Origin: Porphyromonadaceae bacterium
GTDB lineage: Bacteria > Bacteroidota > Bacteroidia > Bacteroidales > Dysgonomonadaceae
NCBI GenBank assembly: GCA_022840285.1
Contig: JALHIE010000033.1
Coordinates: 1 to 60,850, forward strand
Direction: 5' to 3'
Length of the DNA: 60,850 nucleotides
Shown here: positions 24,788-33,201 of the stretch, in pieces
How the letters are laid out: each line of letters starts with the position of its first letter
Position numbering within the stretch: position 1 is the stretch's first letter
Made by a program: the position numbers and the translations under genes
Notes under the pieces: model-generated
Seen by the model: the letters and a program-made list of their open reading frames with translations, nothing else
Told to the model about the DNA's origin: nothing
Database searches by the model: none

Positions 24788-25901
24788 ATGATAACTGCAG
24801 ACCAACTTAAGAACGTGTTGGAGCGCGAGCAGGCGCTGAGGGGGTATCTTTGACATCGATGCAAAGACCATCCAACTCGAAGAAGAAGAACTAAAAACGC
24901 AAGCTCCCGATTTCTGGAACGACAATAAGGCAGCCGAAGCCCAGATGAAGATCGTGCGTGAACTGAAAGGCTGGCTCAACGCCTACGGTAAGGTAAAATC
25001 GGCAACCGAAGAGTTGCAACTGGCATTCGATTTTGTTAAAGAAGGCATTGTCAGCGAAGAAGAGGTAGATACCAACTACACCAAGGCACTCGAACTGATC
25101 GAAAACCTGGAGCTAAAAAATATGCTCCGCCGCGAGGAGGATCAATTGGGTGCAGTATTGAAAATAAACGCCGGCGCAGGCGGAACCGAAAGTCAGGACT
25201 GGGCGTCAATGCTGTTTCGCATGTATCAGCGCTGGTGCGAAAGTAAAGGATACAAAACCACCGTAACCAACTGGCAGGACGGCGACGACGCCGGTATAAA
25301 AACTGCCACCCTCCAAGTGGAAGGCGACGTTGCCTACGGCTTTTTGAAAAGCGAGAACGGCGTACACCGACTGGTAAGGGTATCTCCATACAACGCGCAA
25401 GGCAAGCGCATGACGTCGTTTGCATCGGTTTTTGTGGTACCGTTGGTGGACGACAGCATCGAGATCTATGTGAATCCGGCCAACCTCTCGTGGGATACTT
25501 TTCGTTCATCGGGAGCGGGCGGACAAAATGTGAACAAGGTAGAAACCGGTGTGCGGTTGCATTACATGTACAAGGATCCGGACACGGGCGAGGAACAGGA
25601 AATTGTTATTGAGAACACGGAGAGCCGCTCACAGATGGGAAATCGGGAGAACGCCATGCGTTTGTTGAAGTCACAGCTCTACGAAATCGAACTCGAAAAA
25701 CGCCGGGCTGCACAAGCAGAGATCGAGGCAGGAAAGAAGAAAATAGAATGGGGTTCACAAATCCGCAGCTATGTCTTCGACGACAGGCGAGTAAAAGACC
25801 ACCGCACCAATTACCAAACGTCAGACGTCACCGGCGTGATGGATGGAGACCTGGATGATTTCATCAAGGCATACCTGATGGAGTTTGGAGGGGAAGCTTG
25901 A
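24788..25901 (+). CDS. prfB: peptide chain release factor 2 with programmed +1 frameshift
   Basis: Translation starts at ATG 24788 and after 21 codons meets an in-frame TGA at 24851-24853. The site reads AGGGGG TAT CTT TGA C, the classic RF2 autoregulatory slip: an internal Shine-Dalgarno-like AGGGGG, then CTT-T with +1 shift into GAC ATC GAT. The second frame runs from 24852 to the stop at 25899-25901, giving about 370 residues. RF2 terminates translation at UGA and UAA. The hydrolysis motif is GAGGQNVNKVET. The stop-codon-recognition loop reads SPY in RVSPYNAQGKRMTSF, against SPF in E. coli. When RF2 is scarce the UGA is read slowly and the shift is favoured, so the protein controls its own level. 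Confidence 0.96.
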
Positions 25902-25911
25902 AACGGTTGAA

Positions 25912-26694
25912 CTACAAGTCATCAATTTCTTTCTCAATAGAAAGTCCAAAAAGTGCAAAATCATATTTTACGGGATCACGGGCATCCAATAGCCGGAGAT
26001 TTTCGGTAAGTTCCACGGCTGTTTTCCAGTCCGTTTGTCGCCGCGTGACCAAACCCAACTGGCGAGCCGTCCGGTCTACGTGCAGATCAATGGGACAGAT
26101 CAGCCTCTCCGGTTGAATCCTTTTCCATAACCCAAAATCCACACCTTTATCATCAAAACGCACCATCCAGCGAAGGAACATATTAAGCCGTTTGCAGGTC
26201 GATGTTTTTGCCGGGGATGCCACATGTTTTCGGGTGCGTCCGGGTGCATGAGGAGCGTTGAAGAAGTATTGCCCGAAATGAATCAACGCACTCTCCATAT
26301 CGGTAAAGCCGGATTCCGGAATAAAAGCTCCCTCCAGGCTCTCATTTTCTTTATAATGCCGGTGCAGGAAATCAACGAAATAGAACAAATCGGTATCGTT
26401 AAACGTGCGATGTCTGAATCCCAGCAGCTGTTTCAAATCGGATCCGGAATGGTGCAAAATGAATTCGTGTGGCTTACCGTCGAATCGCCGTGCCAGCTCC
26501 ATCGATTTTTGAATAATTGTTTTTCGTTGCCCCCAGGCAAACGTAGCGGCAAAAAGGCCCATAATCTCGATGTCCGGCTTCAACGTGAACTGGTGCGGGA
26601 CAAAGATAGGATCGTTTTCAATAAACGATGTCCTGTTGTAAAAATCGGCTTTCCTGTCGAGAAAATTCTTCAGGTTCTTCTGTAAAATAAGCAT
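25912..26694 (-). CDS. TIGR02757 (DUF2400) family protein
   Basis: 260 residues from ATG 26694. The frame is open to 26718, but the -7 element at 26716-26723 rules out the longer start. Conserved-looking blocks are NDPIFVPHQF, GLFAATFAWGQRKTIIQKS, HRTFNDTDLFYFVDFLH, RLNMFLRWMVRFDDKGVDFGLW and CPIDLHVDRTARQLGLVTRRQTDWKTAVELT. The last block resembles helix-hairpin-helix DNA glycosylase-type folds, as described for DUF2400, but no enzyme activity is established to my knowledge. Convergent with prfB with a 10-base gap. Confidence 0.88.
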   Translation of the reverse strand: MLILQKNLKNFLDRKADFYNRTSFIENDPIFVPHQFTLKPDIEIMGLFAATFAWGQRKTIIQKSMELARRFDGKPHEFILHHSGSDLKQLLGFRHRTFNDTDLFYFVDFLHRHYKENESLEGAFIPESGFTDMESALIHFGQYFFNAPHAPGRTRKHVASPAKTSTCKRLNMFLRWMVRFDDKGVDFGLWKRIQPERLICPIDLHVDRTARQLGLVTRRQTDWKTAVELTENLRLLDARDPVKYDFALFGLSIEKEIDDL

Positions 26695-26715
26695 GTGCGT
26701 CGGAATAAAACACCA

Positions 26716-26723
26716 CAAAAGTA
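26716..26723 (-). promoter_or_regulatory. -7 element TACTTTTG for the DUF2400 gene
   Basis: On the minus strand TACTTTTG (26723-26716) fixes the start of this gene downstream, at ATG 26694. Confidence 0.5.
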
Positions 26724-26745
26724 ATCTTATTTATTAAAAACGTCT

Positions 26746-26753
26746 TAAATTTG
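26746..26753 (+). promoter_or_regulatory. -7 element TAAATTTG for the secreted protease
   Basis: TAAATTTG lies 27 bases before ATG 26781 and overlaps the longer open frame from 26751, favouring the internal start. It is back to back with the element at 26716-26723. Confidence 0.5.
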
Positions 26754-26780
26754 CAACCGTCAATCTTAATTGCGAACAGT

Positions 26781-29039
26781 ATGCCCCGACCAAAAGATAT
26801 TCAAAAATTCCTCGTTCCATTCCTGTTTTCTATCTTCACACCTTTCGGTTTTGCCCAGATAAGCCACGGCGGACAGCCACTGCCTGTAAACGCCAGTGCA
26901 TATACCCGCGCCCTGCAACCGCTGCAGATCCCTTTTGTTGAAATGCCAGCGTTTGACGTTCAACAAGCGGTGTTACGTTCAGAAGCCGAAGAAAAAAAAT
27001 TTAAAAGCCTGGAGTTTGCCCACAAATTTCATGTATTCCTTCGTCCCGATAACTCGGGAGTTACGTTCACTACGTTAGACAACAAGAAAATATGGCGGGT
27101 GGGGATACGGTCAAGAAAAGCATACTCCCTGAATATTCTTTTTTCGAAGTTTCGGCTACCTGAAGGGGCCAGGGTTTTTGTTTACAACGGTGACCAATCT
27201 GAGGTTTTAGGGTCGTACACCCGGGAAAACAATACCGAATTAAACCTTCTACCTATCCAGCCTCTTGCGGGTGATGAGCTTATCGTGGAGTACCAGGAGC
27301 CGCTGGATGCTGCTTTTAAAGGAGACATAGAGATCGGCGAAGTGAATCACGATTTCCGCGGGATCTTTCGCGCTGTGGAACCCAGAGACCCCGCCCAGTC
27401 CTGCCATCCCAATATCGTTTGTTATCCCGAAGATATTCAGCCCGGAAGCGGTGTGGTGGCACTGATTATCAACGGAACCACCTATTGTACCGGATCGCTT
27501 GTTAATAATTCGGCTGAAGACGGATCCCCCTACCTGCTCACAGCCACTCATTGCATCAACAAGGATTACGATCCCGCTTTTTTAGCAAACCGCAGGTACG
27601 ATGTGATTGCCGGGACCATCGTTGCTTTTTTTGCTTATCAATCTCCGGTTTGTGATAAAGAAATACGCGGACCGTTGCAAATGACTATGGCTTCTGCCGA
27701 TTCGGTTTTAATCAGCGAGCGATACGATATCTCCCTGCTGAAATTTAAGCAAACTCCCCCGAAAGAGTATCAGCCCTATTATTTGGGATGGAACGTCAGC
27801 TCTTCCCCGCAACCTCCTTTTCACGGAATCCATCATCCAAACGGAGGGATCAAGAAAGTGGCCATTGAGAATGAACCGCTGGCAATCGGCTCTTTCGATG
27901 ATCCGAGATACAATATGGAACCCAACGGACACTGGGCTGTTCGTGCATGGGACGTAGCTGCAACGGAAGAGGGATCATCGGGCTCTCCTTTGCTGGACAA
28001 AGAGAAAAGAGTTCTGGGAGCACTTACCGGCGGCGAGTCGCAATGCTCTTCCCCGAAAGGTCCCGATGTCTACTCGTCGTTGTCCAAGGCATGGAATGTT
28101 ACCGGTTCGTTGGGAAATCCGAATTCATTGAAAAGCTATTTAGATCCGGAGGACTCCCAGTTTCAACAAATTGACGGATTCAATCCCTACCTGAACCAAC
28201 CCTACACCCGGAGTTCCAATTATGTGACCACCGATTCCGTCATTCAATCGTATTATAACTCTGTTCCGATGTTTGCGACCAACAATACGTTTGGATACAA
28301 CGAGTTTGCCGAGGAATTTTACGCATCAACACCCGCCAGGCTCGATGGCGTCTTTGTTACTTCGCCCATCACCAACAACATTCAGAACCTGAACATCCGG
28401 ATAAAAATCTATACCGACAACAACGGGATTCCCGGTAGTGTGTTACACGAAGCGCCTTTCAGCTATTCGTTCCGTTACTATCAGGCCGGAAATTTCTACG
28501 AAACCCTCCGCGATATGAGAAACAACGTGGAGAACTACGTGAAGTTCACTGCTCCGGTGGATGTTTCCGGGAAATTTTACATCTCCTATACCGACCTCAA
28601 CCCTATACCCAACGGGTTCTCCCTGTTGAATGTAAAGCCCAGAAAAATTGGATCGGGGATTGCGTCTACTGCCTGGATGAAAAATGCAACGGGCTGGGTA
28701 AGGTCTTCCGAGAACATAGAGAGTCCCATCAATACTTCGTTGCTGATCGCTCCTTACGTGATCGGTACAGGGTTGGCTGCCCCGGATGACCCTTCACAAG
28801 GGGATACGGAAATAAAAGCCTACTACAACAAGGCGGTCAACAGAATTTTCATCGAGTCAAACAAGGACCTGATCTCGTGGGAGATCTTTTATGTGTCGGG
28901 GCAAAAAGTTTTTGAAGAAAAGGCTGAAAGCAGTATCAACAGGGCCTCTTTTTCCGTTGGTCATTTAGCCAAAGGGGTGTATGTCGTAAAAGTAAATGTT
29001 GACGGAACAATTAAAAATTTGAAAGTATTGGTCAAATAG
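26781..29039 (+). CDS. secreted trypsin-like serine protease with type IX secretion C-terminal domain
   Basis: 752 residues from ATG 26781. Signal peptide about 1-27 (KFLVPFLFSIFTPFGFAQ). A beta-rich prodomain precedes a chymotrypsin-fold protease with H257 (LTATHCIN), D316 (RYDISLLKF) and S402 (EEGSSGSPLLD); the domain resembles lysyl endopeptidase-type enzymes (CHPNIVCYPEDIQPGSGVVAL, GIHHPNGGIKKVAIE). A jelly-roll-like segment follows from about 460 to 650. The last 80 residues (IKAYYNKAVNRIFIESNKD... to LKVLVK) are a type A T9SS sorting domain that routes the protein through the outer membrane to the cell surface. Probably feeds a peptide-fermenting lifestyle with the C1 peptidase. Confidence 0.9.
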   Translation: MPRPKDIQKFLVPFLFSIFTPFGFAQISHGGQPLPVNASAYTRALQPLQIPFVEMPAFDVQQAVLRSEAEEKKFKSLEFAHKFHVFLRPDNSGVTFTTLDNKKIWRVGIRSRKAYSLNILFSKFRLPEGARVFVYNGDQSEVLGSYTRENNTELNLLPIQPLAGDELIVEYQEPLDAAFKGDIEIGEVNHDFRGIFRAVEPRDPAQSCHPNIVCYPEDIQPGSGVVALIINGTTYCTGSLVNNSAEDGSPYLLTATHCINKDYDPAFLANRRYDVIAGTIVAFFAYQSPVCDKEIRGPLQMTMASADSVLISERYDISLLKFKQTPPKEYQPYYLGWNVSSSPQPPFHGIHHPNGGIKKVAIENEPLAIGSFDDPRYNMEPNGHWAVRAWDVAATEEGSSGSPLLDKEKRVLGALTGGESQCSSPKGPDVYSSLSKAWNVTGSLGNPNSLKSYLDPEDSQFQQIDGFNPYLNQPYTRSSNYVTTDSVIQSYYNSVPMFATNNTFGYNEFAEEFYASTPARLDGVFVTSPITNNIQNLNIRIKIYTDNNGIPGSVLHEAPFSYSFRYYQAGNFYETLRDMRNNVENYVKFTAPVDVSGKFYISYTDLNPIPNGFSLLNVKPRKIGSGIASTAWMKNATGWVRSSENIESPINTSLLIAPYVIGTGLAAPDDPSQGDTEIKAYYNKAVNRIFIESNKDLISWEIFYVSGQKVFEEKAESSINRASFSVGHLAKGVYVVKVNVDGTIKNLKVLVK

Positions 29040-29050
29040 CCGGAGTTTAC

Positions 29051-30841
29051 TCACTCCTCCTCTTCGGAGTAATTTTCCACCAATACATCGCGGTAGTAAT
29101 TAAAAACGGACGATTGCGAGAGGACTCCCTTGTAGATTCCGTTGTTATCCACAACCGGCAAGTTCCACGCTTTGGTATCTTCGAAAGTATCCATCACTCG
29201 CTCCATGGGGGTGTTGATCTTGATCTCTGCCGGCGATCCCACCATAAACTTTTTCACCTTAAAGGTGTCGTAAAGTTCCGGACGGAACATGATGTTCCGG
29301 ATATCGTTCAACAGCACAAGTCCTTGCAACGTGCCGTCATCATTCACCACCGGAAAGATGTTTCTCTGGCTGTTCGAAATTACTTTTACCATATCGCCAA
29401 GCGTCATCTCGGGATGAACAACCGGGATATTGGTTTCCAGCATATCTTCGACTTTCAGAAAAGTAAGTACGGCTTTATCTTTGTGGTGCGTGATCAGTTC
29501 GCCTCTTTTTGCCAGGCGCATTGCATAAATATTGTGTTTTTCGAAAACCACAATGGTCGCATAGGAACAAATGGAGACAATCATCAACGGCAGGAACAGC
29601 TCGTACCCTCCTGTAAGTTCGGCGATGAGGAACGTCCCTGTCAGCGGTGCATGCATTACTCCGGCCATCACCCCTGCCATCCCCATCAGCGCAAAATTTT
29701 CCTGCGGAAGATAGGTCACCCCTCCCAGCTCGTTCAGCGTATAAGAATAGATAAAACCCAAAATACAGCCCATAAACAACGTGGGTGCAAACACCCCTCC
29801 CGTGCCTCCACCTCCGTTGGTAGCACTGGTTGCAAAGGTTTTGAAGAATAAGATTAATCCCAGAAAAACAACTATTCCCCAACGGCTTTGGGCGTTATAA
29901 AAAAAGCTTCCGTTTAACAGTTCATTGAATGCATGGCCTCCGGCCAAGAGCGTCTCGATGGAATTGTACCCTTCTCCAAACAAAGGTGGAAACAGGAAAA
30001 TAAGTATACTGAGCGTGATACCGCCCAAAGCAAACCGGGTCCAGGGTTTCAGCCGGGAGTATACGTCCTCGCTCCAGCTCATGGTGCGGGTGACATAAAG
30101 TGAAAGGAATCCACAAATGATTCCCAACAGTATTACATAAGGAATCCGCTGTAGGGTAAAGGCTTCTACTTGTGAGTAGGCAAACATGGCATCCGTCCCG
30201 GTAAGAATATACGATATGGTAGTGGCCGTAACGGCGGTTACCAACAAAGGAAGTATGGACGACAGCGTTAAATCGAGCAAAAGCACCTCAATCACAAAAA
30301 GAATACCGGCAATGGGAGCCTTAAATATTCCTGCTATAGCGCCGGCGGCACCACAACCCACAAGCAACATCAGGTTTCGCTGATCGAGTTTAAAAAAACG
30401 CCCCACATTCGATCCGATAGCCGACCCCGTTAACACAATAGGTGCCTCCGCCCCTACCGACCCGCCAAATCCGATAGTGATAGAGCTTGCCACCAGCGAG
30501 GTGTACATGTTGTGGGGTTTGATCCGGCTTTTTCGTTGCGAGATGGAGAAAAGAATTTTTGTGACTCCGTGGCTGATATCGTCTTTCACCCAATACTTGA
30601 CAAATAGTCCGGCCAGCAAAATTCCGATAATGGGATAAACCAGATACAAATAATTAGCGTCGGTTTGCGAAAAATTGTTCGTAAGGAACAGTTCCACAAA
30701 ATGGATGGACAGTTTCAGCAGATAGGCTGCCAGCGCGGTAAGAATACCTACAATAAAGCAGGCAAACAACAGGAAATGACGCTCCTTGATGTTTGCTTTT
30801 CTCCAAAGGTGGATTTTATTGTATACCTCACTGATACTCAT
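29051..30841 (-). CDS. ClC-type chloride channel or H+/Cl- antiporter with CBS domains
   Basis: 596 residues. Membrane part about 20-440 with the ClC selectivity sequences GFGGSVGAEAP (gating-type glutamate E132), GCGAAGAIAGIFKAPIAG and GGGTGGVFAPTLFMGCILG. Two CBS domains occupy about 455-590 (METNIPVVHPEMTLGDMVKVI, FMVGSPAEIKINTPMERVMDTFED), which in the family bind adenine nucleotides and tune transport. The C-terminus is acidic (SEEEE). Last gene of the recR-membrane protein-GNAT-sua5-clc operon, 8 bases after sua5. The gating glutamate is compatible with either a channel or an antiporter. Confidence 0.93.
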   Translation of the reverse strand: MSISEVYNKIHLWRKANIKERHFLLFACFIVGILTALAAYLLKLSIHFVELFLTNNFSQTDANYLYLVYPIIGILLAGLFVKYWVKDDISHGVTKILFSISQRKSRIKPHNMYTSLVASSITIGFGGSVGAEAPIVLTGSAIGSNVGRFFKLDQRNLMLLVGCGAAGAIAGIFKAPIAGILFVIEVLLLDLTLSSILPLLVTAVTATTISYILTGTDAMFAYSQVEAFTLQRIPYVILLGIICGFLSLYVTRTMSWSEDVYSRLKPWTRFALGGITLSILIFLFPPLFGEGYNSIETLLAGGHAFNELLNGSFFYNAQSRWGIVVFLGLILFFKTFATSATNGGGGTGGVFAPTLFMGCILGFIYSYTLNELGGVTYLPQENFALMGMAGVMAGVMHAPLTGTFLIAELTGGYELFLPLMIVSICSYATIVVFEKHNIYAMRLAKRGELITHHKDKAVLTFLKVEDMLETNIPVVHPEMTLGDMVKVISNSQRNIFPVVNDDGTLQGLVLLNDIRNIMFRPELYDTFKVKKFMVGSPAEIKINTPMERVMDTFEDTKAWNLPVVDNNGIYKGVLSQSSVFNYYRDVLVENYSEEEE

Positions 30842-30849
30842 TCGTTAAA

Positions 30850-31365
30850 TTACTTTCTGATAATACTGATTGTGCCGTTTTTCGACATTTTAACGATACC
30901 GGAGGGTTGTGCTCTGCTGTTGTCTTTTTGCCGGTAAGTAACGACATAGTCCACTGCGTTTTTCACCTCTTCCCTTATCTCCCTGAAATTCGAAGGTGCA
31001 GCTTCTCCGCTTAGGTTAGCCGATGTAGATACGATGGGTTTGCGAAACTGCTTGCAAAGTTCGGCAGAAAAGAGTTCCGATGTAATCCGGATTCCTATCG
31101 AGCCGTCTTCCGCGATGAGGTTGACTGCCAGGTTTCTGGCACCGTCGTATATAATGGTAAGCGGTTTGTCGGCGAGGTCTATCAAGTCCCACGCTATGTC
31201 GGGAACATCCTCAATATAATTTTGCAGGTTTGCCGGATTTTCCATCAATACCAGCATCGACTTTGAATTGTCTCGTTTCTTTATTTCGTAGACCCGCTTA
31301 ACAGCATCTTCGTTGGTAGCATCGCATCCGATTCCCCAGACCGTATCGGTCGGGTATAAGATCAC
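30850..31365 (-). CDS. L-threonylcarbamoyladenylate synthase (Sua5/YciO/YrdC family), N-terminally short
   Basis: 171 residues, starting at GTG 31365 that overlaps the upstream GNAT stop (GTGA). Makes threonylcarbamoyl-AMP for the t6A37 tRNA modification. The YrdC fold is recognisable: ILYPTDTVWGIGCDATNEDAV, YEIKKRDNSKSMLVLM with the nucleotide-binding lysines/arginine, and PIVSTSANLSGEAAP. Family members begin with a helix of about 20 residues before (V)ILYPTDT; here that helix is missing because the reading frame has a TAA 15 codons upstream and no ATG. It may still work, or a small deletion at the GNAT-sua5 junction may have damaged it. Confidence 0.85.
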   Translation of the reverse strand: MILYPTDTVWGIGCDATNEDAVKRVYEIKKRDNSKSMLVLMENPANLQNYIEDVPDIAWDLIDLADKPLTIIYDGARNLAVNLIAEDGSIGIRITSELFSAELCKQFRKPIVSTSANLSGEAAPSNFREIREEVKNAVDYVVTYRQKDNSRAQPSGIVKMSKNGTISIIRK

Positions 31366-31880
31366 GCCTGCATGACTATTACATCTGTAAATGACCGGTT
31401 AATTGAAGTCCAGTCTTTCAAAATACCGCTTCTTTCATAATGCGCTTTTTCGAACAATGCCCTGCTTGGCAAATTTCCTGCAGGAACAAAAGCGTAAAGC
31501 TGATGGAGTTTCAAATGGTTGAAAGCATAATCCTCCATAGACGACAACGCCTGCAGCGCATATCCTTTTTTTCGAAAATTCTCGTCCACCAGAATTCCAA
31601 CTCCGGCCCGGCCGTTCTGGGGGTCAAAATCGTACAGGTCAATCGTGCCTGCCGCCTTGTTGCTTTCTTTCTCCACAATCATCATCCGCAACTGCCTGAC
31701 CTGATATATATCTTGCCGGGCATCCACCAGGTATTGCCGGAGAACGAACCGGGAAAAAGGCGTTATTGTTGACCCGTTTTTCCACAGCCGGGTATCGTTT
31801 TCCCATTGGTAAAGAAGATCGAGGTCTTCGGGTTCCAACGGTCTTAAAAAAAGGGTATCTCGAATAAAAAAGTCTCTCAT
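31362..31880 (-). CDS. GNAT family N-acetyltransferase (RimJ/RimL-like)
   Basis: 172 residues. FIRDTLFLRPLEPEDLDLLYQWENDTRLW is the typical start of RimL-type acetyltransferases, and NGRAGVGILVDENFRKKGYALQALSSMEDYAFNHLKLHQLYA gives the acetyl-CoA-binding motif A and B; PAGNLPSRALFEKAHYERSG is the end of the fold. Substrate unknown: a ribosomal protein N-terminus, a small amine or spermidine are all possible. Overlaps the membrane protein upstream and sua5 downstream by 4 bases each. Confidence 0.9.
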   Translation of the reverse strand: MRDFFIRDTLFLRPLEPEDLDLLYQWENDTRLWKNGSTITPFSRFVLRQYLVDARQDIYQVRQLRMMIVEKESNKAAGTIDLYDFDPQNGRAGVGILVDENFRKKGYALQALSSMEDYAFNHLKLHQLYAFVPAGNLPSRALFEKAHYERSGILKDWTSINRSFTDVIVMQA

Positions 31881-32311
31881 TTCACATCTTCACTTTTCCG
31901 GACAATGGTTTCCAACTCTTGACAAGAAGGCTTGCAAAACATATATACGAGGAACGAAATCAGCGCGAGCCACATAAAATTCCTGTTCTGCGAAAAGGCA
32001 AACAGAAAAACGTTTCCCGCCGTCACCGCATTCACGATATACATCCTCAACAACCAGCTATTTTTGTAGCGCTTCACCGTTGAATTCTTTCCGGTTCCTT
32101 TTGGAATTTTCTTGATTTTTTCCGCAAACAGCTTTAATGCAACGGGAATGGCCAACAACGTTATTCCGATGGCATACATTTCGGCTGTCATCGTTACGCG
32201 AACCAAGGATCCAAAGCCCATCGGCTTAAGAATCACCAGTAAAAAGAATACGGCCAAAACAACTATACCGATGTAATAATGCCTGTTTAATACTTTAATG
32301 GTTCCTGTCAT
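31877..32311 (-). CDS. small integral membrane protein of unknown function
   Basis: 144 residues with four likely membrane helices: YIGIVVLAVFFLLVILKPMG, EMYAIGITLLAIPVALKLFA, MYIVNAVTAGNVFLFAFSQ and NFMWLALISFLVYMFCKPS. A basic loop (KIKKIPKGTGKNSTVKRYK) lies between helices two and three. No domain recognised. It overlaps recR and the GNAT gene by 4 bases each, and I recall the same placement in other Bacteroidales. Confidence 0.75.
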   Translation of the reverse strand: MTGTIKVLNRHYYIGIVVLAVFFLLVILKPMGFGSLVRVTMTAEMYAIGITLLAIPVALKLFAEKIKKIPKGTGKNSTVKRYKNSWLLRMYIVNAVTAGNVFLFAFSQNRNFMWLALISFLVYMFCKPSCQELETIVRKSEDVK

Positions 32312-32934
32312 TTTAATTTATACGATTCGTCGAATGGTGTCCTGTTTAAGATAGACCTGCCCAGCGTTATCTCATCGGCATACTCAATTTCATCGCCGAC
32401 CGCTACGCCTCGCGCAATAATGCTCACTTTTACGTCGTAAGGGTGCAACTTCCTGAAAATATAAAAGTTGGTCGTATCACCCTCCATGGTAGCACTCAGG
32501 GCTAGAATCACCTCTTTCACACCACCTTGCTTTACGCGCTCTTCCAAACCGGTTATTTGCAGGTCGGACGGACCGATTCCATCGATGGGTGAGATAATTC
32601 CTCCCAATACGTGATACAGCCCTTTGAACTGAGTGGTACTCTCAATGGCCATTACCTCACGAATGTTCTCTACGACACAAAGAGTTGAAGCATCTCTCGA
32701 CTTGTCGGAACAGATACCACAAACTTCGCTATCGGAAATGTTGTGACAGCTGCGGCAATACTTTACATCCTGTTTTAACGTAACCAGGGCCTGTGCGAAG
32801 CCTTCAACCTGAAAATCCTCTTGCCTGAGCAGATGTAAGACAAGTCTCAGTGCCGTCTTTCTGCCAATACCGGGCAATTTTGCAAATTCATTGACTGCAT
32901 TTTCTAATAAAACCGAAGGATATGGAGAGTTCAT
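32308..32934 (-). CDS. recR: recombination protein RecR
   Basis: 208 residues. Works with RecO and RecF to load RecA at gapped DNA. Helix-hairpin-helix (FAKLPGIGRKTALRLVLHLL), four-cysteine zinc finger (CRSCHNISDSEVCGIC), and Toprim domain (LCVVENIREVMAIE, YHVLGGIISPIDGIGPSDL) are in the right order, and the C-terminal GDEIEYADEITLGRSILNRTPF is typical. First gene of a five-gene run with ATGA overlaps; a -7 element lies at 32961-32968. Confidence 0.97.
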   Translation of the reverse strand: MNSPYPSVLLENAVNEFAKLPGIGRKTALRLVLHLLRQEDFQVEGFAQALVTLKQDVKYCRSCHNISDSEVCGICSDKSRDASTLCVVENIREVMAIESTTQFKGLYHVLGGIISPIDGIGPSDLQITGLEERVKQGGVKEVILALSATMEGDTTNFYIFRKLHPYDVKVSIIARGVAVGDEIEYADEITLGRSILNRTPFDESYKLK

Positions 32935-32960
32935 TGATTTAAATAGACTAATTCAAACCA

Positions 32961-32968
32961 CAAATATA
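32961..32968 (-). promoter_or_regulatory. -7 element TATATTTG for the recR operon
   Basis: On the minus strand TATATTTG (32968-32961) lies 27 bases before the recR ATG. Confidence 0.45.
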
Positions 32969-33116
32969 CAAACTATTTTGTTAGCGATAGCAGTACAGAT
33001 TTATTTGCTTGACTGAGCGTAGAATTGAAAATCGGGAGACTAAAACGATCCGAAAAGTATAACGTTGGTGAACAATCGGATTATCCGGCAAATGCAATTA
33101 TTTTCAGTTTTTCGCA

Positions 33117-33146
33117 TTGAAACTTACAAATAAACTCCTATCTTTG
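33117..33146 (+). promoter_or_regulatory. serC promoter with -33 TTG and -7 TATCTTTG
   Basis: TTG at 33117-33119 and TATCTTTG at 33139-33146 are separated by exactly 19 bases, the textbook Bacteroidota spacing, and lie 56 bases before the serC ATG. This is the best complete promoter in the window. Confidence 0.65.
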
Positions 33147-33201
33147 TTCTGGATTTTAAAACCACATAACCTTTAAACACAAAACATTAAAAATTATATT
33201 T

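Noticed and set aside
24628..24810. 60-codon frame upstream of prfB
   Set aside because: No conserved feature, contains the prfB promoter element and overlaps the prfB start.
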